From Jeotgalicoccus coquinae (GTDB lineage: Bacteria > Bacillota > Bacilli > Staphylococcales > Salinicoccaceae), in contig NZ_JACHFF010000002.1 of NCBI RefSeq assembly GCF_014207425.1, positions 62,001-126,000 on the forward strand: a stretch of 64,000 nucleotides of DNA, in the 5' to 3' direction. The notes beneath the pieces are model-generated. The model had not been told where the DNA came from. It did no database searches and saw only the letters and a list, made by a program, of their open reading frames with translations. The position numbers and the translations under genes were made by a program. Within the stretch, counting starts at the first letter, position 1. Every line of letters begins with the position of its first letter. This document shows, piece by piece, positions 60,502 through 64,000 of the stretch.

Positions 60502-61393
60502 AGCTTCTCTCTCCTTTATAAATACGCAGATAATGCTCGTGTGTACCGAGGGCACCCAGCGATACTTCAGCACGGCTGTACTGTTTTAATGTACACATCG
60601 TTTCAAACACTTCCTTTTCAGACATATTATCCGCAGGAATGCATATACGGTCGCCGTCAAGATACAGTGTGCCTGCTTTAAGGTCCAGATGCTTTAATTT
60701 ATCTTCTGAAATATACCCTTTCACATACTCTCTGTGAGATTCTTCCCTGTCGTATGTGTAATAGATGCTCTGCTCGTTCAGGAAATAAATCTGATCCGCG
60801 TAGTCATCCAGGTTTTCAAGCAGGTGGGATGCTACGATAATAATCTTACCGTCTTCTTTAATTTCCTGTAGCACCGAGCTCACGAGCTCAACGTTCACCG
60901 GATCCAGGCCGTTCATAATTTCATCCATAAACATAATTTTCGTATCGGCAGCAATCATCATCGCAAAACACAGTCTCTGTCTCATCCCGAGTGAATATGT
61001 TTTCACTTTATTTTTTACATAATCTTTCATGTTCAGACGGCTGATAACTGCATCAATATTGCTGCTGCCGGGATTCCATATGTCCCGGTACATCTCTATA
61101 TGTTCAACTCCCGAGAAGTCTTCATAAAGCTCCGCCTGATCCGGGAAAAACGTAATTTTACTGTGCAGGGCTTTAACATCCCCAGTCGTGTTTTTATAAA
61201 CTTTATCATCGATTAAAATCTCTCCGGAGTTAATCGGAATAAAACGGATAATCGCATTAAATAACGTCGTTTTCCCCGTACCGTTCGGCGCAACGAGACC
61301 GATAATCGTATTATCCGGGATATTAAAATTTACTTCTTTAAGCACTGTGTTCGTACCGTAATTAATAGTTAAATTTCTGACTGTCAATGACAT
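60488..61393 (-). CDS. ABC transporter ATP-binding protein
   Basis: A 301-residue ATPase. Walker A GLVAPNGTGKTTLF, signature YSLGMRQRL, Walker B KIMFMDEIMNGLDP and switch His in VASHLLENL are complete, so it should hydrolyse ATP. The VAPNGTGKTT form is shared by export-type (ABC-2) ATPases. The last 80 residues are an extra C-terminal domain. It energises the two permeases upstream in the operon; its first base overlaps the stop of the previous gene. Confidence 0.93.
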   Translation of the reverse strand: MSLTVRNLTINYGTNTVLKEVNFNIPDNTIIGLVAPNGTGKTTLFNAIIRFIPINSGEILIDDKVYKNTTGDVKALHSKITFFPDQAELYEDFSGVEHIEMYRDIWNPGSSNIDAVISRLNMKDYVKNKVKTYSLGMRQRLCFAMMIAADTKIMFMDEIMNGLDPVNVELVSSVLQEIKEDGKIIIVASHLLENLDDYADQIYFLNEQSIYYTYDREESHREYVKGYISEDKLKHLDLKAGTLYLDGDRICIPADNMSEKEVFETMCTLKQYSRAEVSLGALGTHEHYLRIYKGERSYETV

Positions 61394-62568
61394 TAGTTTC
61401 TTCTCCTTTCGAGCTTCCCTGTACGCGTCGGTATCAGTTTAAAGATAAAGTAAAACAGAACTTCAACGATTATATACAAGATGCCAAGGCTGATAATCAG
61501 CTTCGTAATTGTGACATCTTTTAATGATCCCCATGAGCCTTCCAGCACTGGAATAATTTGCAGATACAGGAACGGATTCCAGCTCGCAGCAGGGCCTGTG
61601 AGTGCGAAAACATACGGCAAATAAAATACCGCAACAACGATTGTAATCGTCAGATAGATATTTCTAAACACCCATGACAAACCGGTGGACAGCTTAACGA
61701 TAATATAACTCAGTCCCATTGTAAGCAGCAGTGCAATGGCCGCATATTCCATGATGCTGATATACACCGTCTCTTCACCTGCATACAGCGGCACCGGGTA
61801 ATTCAATGTTCCGCTGTCAGCCAGCAGTGTACTGAAAAAATACGACAGCCCGATTCCGGCAAGTGTAATAATCCAGATCAGCCCCCAGCTGATAAACGTC
61901 CGCTGCCTCCACTGATGTGCCCATGAATACGGTATTCCCTGGGAAATACTCCAGTTCGACTCCTGGTCTTTCGAGAAACGATCCGCACCGAATATCGCTG
62001 CAATTATAAATATAAAGATGCCGGAAACTATATTGATTAAATTAAAAAGCACAAGTGACGGCGATAAAGGATTCCAGTCAATATCGACATTATTCTCTTT
62101 TAAATAAGTTAAAAACTTAAGCTCATTTTTAATATCCTGCTCACTCGGCATAAATGACAGCAGCAGTTCCTGTGATTCAAAATCATCCGCTTCGTAGAAG
62201 TACAGACGGTTTTCTGCAAGTTCGAGGCCCTGATCAACATAATCGCTGACGACGTTCTCCAGCCCCTCTACAGTATTCCCTTCCTGCTCACCTAAAATAT
62301 AACGCTGCATACCGATAATGCTCTGCTGGCGCGCAAGTTTATCGTATACTTTCTGCCCGGTTTTTGTTTCGAAATGATTTTGGGGAATTGCATGGAAAAT
62401 CTGCTGAGTATCTTCATATTCACTGCGCAGTTCGTCGAGCGGCAGTGCAGGTGAACGATCCTGATAGAACGCCGAGTAGCTTGCGAGGAAAAGAAACAGC
62501 GACACCAGCAGTATTCTTACTTTCCAGTCTCTTATAATTTTAAGAAAGTCCCATTTAAACAGTTTCAT
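61393..62568 (-). CDS. ABC-2 type permease with large extracytoplasmic loop
   Basis: A 391-residue permease. TM1 at about 15-30, an outside domain of about 140 residues (YQDRSPALPLDELRSEYEDTQQIF to about residue 170), then five segments at the C-terminal half. The topology is ABC-2-like and mirrors the neighbouring permease. It overlaps the ATPase gene by one base and abuts the first permease (stop at 62569). Substrate unknown; lipid, peptide or antibiotic export are possible. Confidence 0.85.
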   Translation of the reverse strand: MKLFKWDFLKIIRDWKVRILLVSLFLFLASYSAFYQDRSPALPLDELRSEYEDTQQIFHAIPQNHFETKTGQKVYDKLARQQSIIGMQRYILGEQEGNTVEGLENVVSDYVDQGLELAENRLYFYEADDFESQELLLSFMPSEQDIKNELKFLTYLKENNVDIDWNPLSPSLVLFNLINIVSGIFIFIIAAIFGADRFSKDQESNWSISQGIPYSWAHQWRQRTFISWGLIWIITLAGIGLSYFFSTLLADSGTLNYPVPLYAGEETVYISIMEYAAIALLLTMGLSYIIVKLSTGLSWVFRNIYLTITIVVAVFYLPYVFALTGPAASWNPFLYLQIIPVLEGSWGSLKDVTITKLIISLGILYIIVEVLFYFIFKLIPTRTGKLERRRN

Positions 62569-63786
62569 TTAATCCACCTGCCTTGCGAACTTCTGACGGG
62601 TCATCCAGCCGGCAAGAATTCCAAGTATGATTTCGGTAATAATAATTGTAACGGTAAGGACAATCAGACCGGTTTCAAAAGTAAAGTTATTCGACAGCGT
62701 TAAAAAGTTCTGCCGGCCGCTTAAAATATTTCCAAACTCAAAGTAGTTCTGCGGAAATAAATGAGCTCCGATACCGAGAAAACGGTCTTCGCCTCCGCCG
62801 CTGTACAGTCTGTTAAATGCAACGATTACAAATCCTGCAATCATCACGATTACATCATGCCTGAATACTAATGAGAGCGCTGCATTTAAACGGATAAATA
62901 AATATACGAGTACTGCCGTTATAATCAGCGACTGCATAATGAAAGCAGTAATCGGCTCAGTAAAGAAGTTCTCTTCACCTGCACGATAGCCTCCATTGAA
63001 TTCGTAATGTGTGTTCGCAAGTGAAAAATCTCCAAAACCGTAAAGCAGTGAGATCAGCAGGAAGAAAAACGCGAGCAGTACAGCAAAGCCGGACATAATA
63101 ATGAAGAACACCGACAGTGACTGATAAAATATGTATTTTCTCCAACCCAATGGCTGTCCCGCCTTTAAAGTATGATGCTTCCGGTCATCGACCAGTACTT
63201 CACTTGCTGTAAAAATAGTTATAAATAAAATAATTAATGGTCCGTAGTTTAAGAAAAATGAGTACAGCTGCTGAATTCCAGTCTTGCCGTTAAATTCATG
63301 TGTAGTCGGATTTTCTATATCCCGAAGTGCTGAGAGATTGCTTTCGATAACCATTCTTTCAAAATCCATTTCCAGAAACTGTCCGGAATGTTTCTGTTCG
63401 GCGTAATCTTTTAACGCTGCCTGTGTGAAGAGAGGTACACCATTGCCGCTTTTCAGTTCCAGCAGCCTTGATACATCGCCTTTTTGCAGCGCATCATAAT
63501 ACTTAAAGTTATATTCATAATCGTACTTCGCGAGACTGTATGTATCGACACCTGTAAAACTGTTGACTGCAATATCACCTGAGTCCAGCCTGCTTTCTTT
63601 CATACCGTACGCCGATTCTGTTTCCAGAGTCAGTTCATCCGTATCGATTGTCAGCGGATTATTGAGGTTGGGCAAATATATAAATGAATACAGTATGATG
63701 CCGAGAAAAGCCAGTAAAAATATTAATCTGTTCTTTTTATTACGGTATATCTTTTTAAATGTTTCCAAAAACACGATTTTAAACAT
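62569..63786 (-). CDS. ABC-2 type permease with large extracytoplasmic loop
   Basis: A 405-residue permease, first gene of the operon. TM1 at about 18-35, an outside loop of about 130 residues, then five segments (LYSFFLNYGPLIILFITIFTASEVLVDDRKHHTLKAGQPLGWRKYIF carries the intracellular coupling region). GGAGATGG lies before the ATG. Its loop ends are acidic and Tyr-rich. Together with the second permease, ATPase and lipoprotein it forms one exporter of unknown cargo. Confidence 0.85.
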   Translation of the reverse strand: MFKIVFLETFKKIYRNKKNRLIFLLAFLGIILYSFIYLPNLNNPLTIDTDELTLETESAYGMKESRLDSGDIAVNSFTGVDTYSLAKYDYEYNFKYYDALQKGDVSRLLELKSGNGVPLFTQAALKDYAEQKHSGQFLEMDFERMVIESNLSALRDIENPTTHEFNGKTGIQQLYSFFLNYGPLIILFITIFTASEVLVDDRKHHTLKAGQPLGWRKYIFYQSLSVFFIIMSGFAVLLAFFFLLISLLYGFGDFSLANTHYEFNGGYRAGEENFFTEPITAFIMQSLIITAVLVYLFIRLNAALSLVFRHDVIVMIAGFVIVAFNRLYSGGGEDRFLGIGAHLFPQNYFEFGNILSGRQNFLTLSNNFTFETGLIVLTVTIIITEIILGILAGWMTRQKFARQVD

Positions 63787-63828
63787 TGGCCATCTCCATC
63801 TGCAATTTATTCTGAGGCATTTATAACT

Positions 63829-63857
63829 ATTATAGAAAACGCTCCCATAATTTACAA
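63829..63857 (-). promoter_or_regulatory. Promoter of the ABC operon
   Basis: TTGTAA (63852-63857), 17-bp spacer, perfect TATAAT (63829-63834) on the minus strand. Confidence 0.6.
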
Positions 63858-63874
63858 ACTAATTCAGAGATTCT

Positions 63875-63903
63875 TTGTTGTATGTCCCATAGAATTATAT
63901 TAT
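63875..63903 (+). promoter_or_regulatory. Possible promoter of LysE-like gene
   Basis: TTGTTG (63875-63880), 17-bp spacer, TATTAT (63898-63903), about 38 bp before the start codon. Confidence 0.4.
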
Positions 63904-63940
63904 TCTTAGTTTACTTAATTACAGTCAGGAGAACTCATAA

Positions 63941-64000
63941 ATGCTTACTGCTTTTCTTCACGGCTTTATTCTTTCAGCAGGACTTATACTTCCGCCGGGA
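63941..64000 (+). CDS. LysE/ArgO-type amino-acid exporter, 3' truncated by window end
   Basis: Only the first 20 codons are visible: MLTAFLHGFILSAGLILPPG. This matches the N-terminal helix of LysE/ArgO/YisU exporters (typically AFLHGFILALGLILPLG), which remove excess basic amino acids. Here Pro-Pro replaces the usual Pro-Leu. TCAGGAG lies 9-10 nt before the ATG. The rest of the gene lies outside the window, so the assignment is from the N-terminus alone. Confidence 0.7.
   Translation, partial: MLTAFLHGFILSAGLILPPG

Noticed and set aside
1-64000. Mobile elements, prophage, tRNA or rRNA genes
   Set aside because: No transposase, integrase, phage structural gene, terminal repeats, or tRNA/rRNA-like sequence was recognised anywhere in the window.

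Overview
The window is a contiguous piece of a low-GC Gram-positive chromosome of moderate GC content, packed with short intergenic gaps, strong AGGAGG-type ribosome binding sites and many perfect rho-independent terminators. Gene content (SagB-like glucosaminidase, NorA-like pump, NptA, SLC13, FakB/DegV, MetA, Mqo, YdeP-type formate dehydrogenase) and the many Na+-coupled and osmolyte carriers (PutP, BCCT, NSS, AbgT, TRAP, Na+/H+ family), together with acidic lipoproteins, suggest a halotolerant member of the Staphylococcaceae such as Jeotgalicoccus or a relative. That placement is an inference from protein flavour, not proven. There are no rRNA or tRNA genes, insertion sequences, prophage genes or CRISPR arrays, so this is ordinary core/accessory chromosome.

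Layout. 1-7.4 kb: 5'-truncated serA, a HAD hydrolase, nptA, glnA without glnR, and an NSS transporter. 7.5-12.1 kb: an OFA-type MFS carrier plus YdeP/FdhF-type molybdoenzyme, divergent from fdhD. 12.2-16 kb: a membrane-anchored glucosaminidase, a 60-aa HTH-like protein, a Na+/H+-antiporter-family carrier and metA (acetyl type). 15.8-18.5 kb: an aromatic amino-acid block, DAHP synthase plus a separate chorismate mutase, divergent from tyrA. The aro operon has a 290-nt leader with a short ORF encoding a peptide that ends in Tyr-Phe-Ser-Tyr-Phe, followed by competing hairpins and a terminator. I read this as a ribosome-mediated Tyr/Phe attenuator, and it is the most interesting element here. 18.6-25.3 kb: guaC, a MerR-like HTH/coiled-coil/acidic-repeat protein with a C-terminal amphipathic helix, metI-like enzyme, mqo, a PH-like protein, a HAD phosphatase and ytoQ. 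25.4-38.9 kb: transport-rich section (putP with an overlapping upstream ORF, TAXI-TRAP trio, YeiH, SLC13, PTS-IIC-like, MFS), a frameshifted YqjF/DUF2071 gene and an aldehyde dehydrogenase.

39-45.7 kb: GNAT, MarR, a two-component system embedded between two PepSY proteins, an AlkC/AlkD-like HEAT protein and a DegV/FakB protein. 45.8-53.2 kb: abgT plus M20 amidohydrolase, BCCT transporter with structured leader, RidA plus D-threonine-aldolase-family enzyme, and a CDF metal exporter. 53.2-64 kb: NorA-like MFS, ferredoxin/flavodoxin-NADP reductase, a guanidine-I (ykkC) riboswitch controlling a paired SMR exporter, a YpiP-like methyltransferase, DUF4256, DUF488, an APC permease, a four-gene ABC/lipoprotein operon, and the 5' end of a LysE/ArgO-type exporter.

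Many genes use TTG or GTG starts; where a Shine-Dalgarno sequence fixes the start, the coordinates given here follow it. No homology search or RNA folding was run, so family names rest on recognised motifs and structures on base complementarity read by eye.
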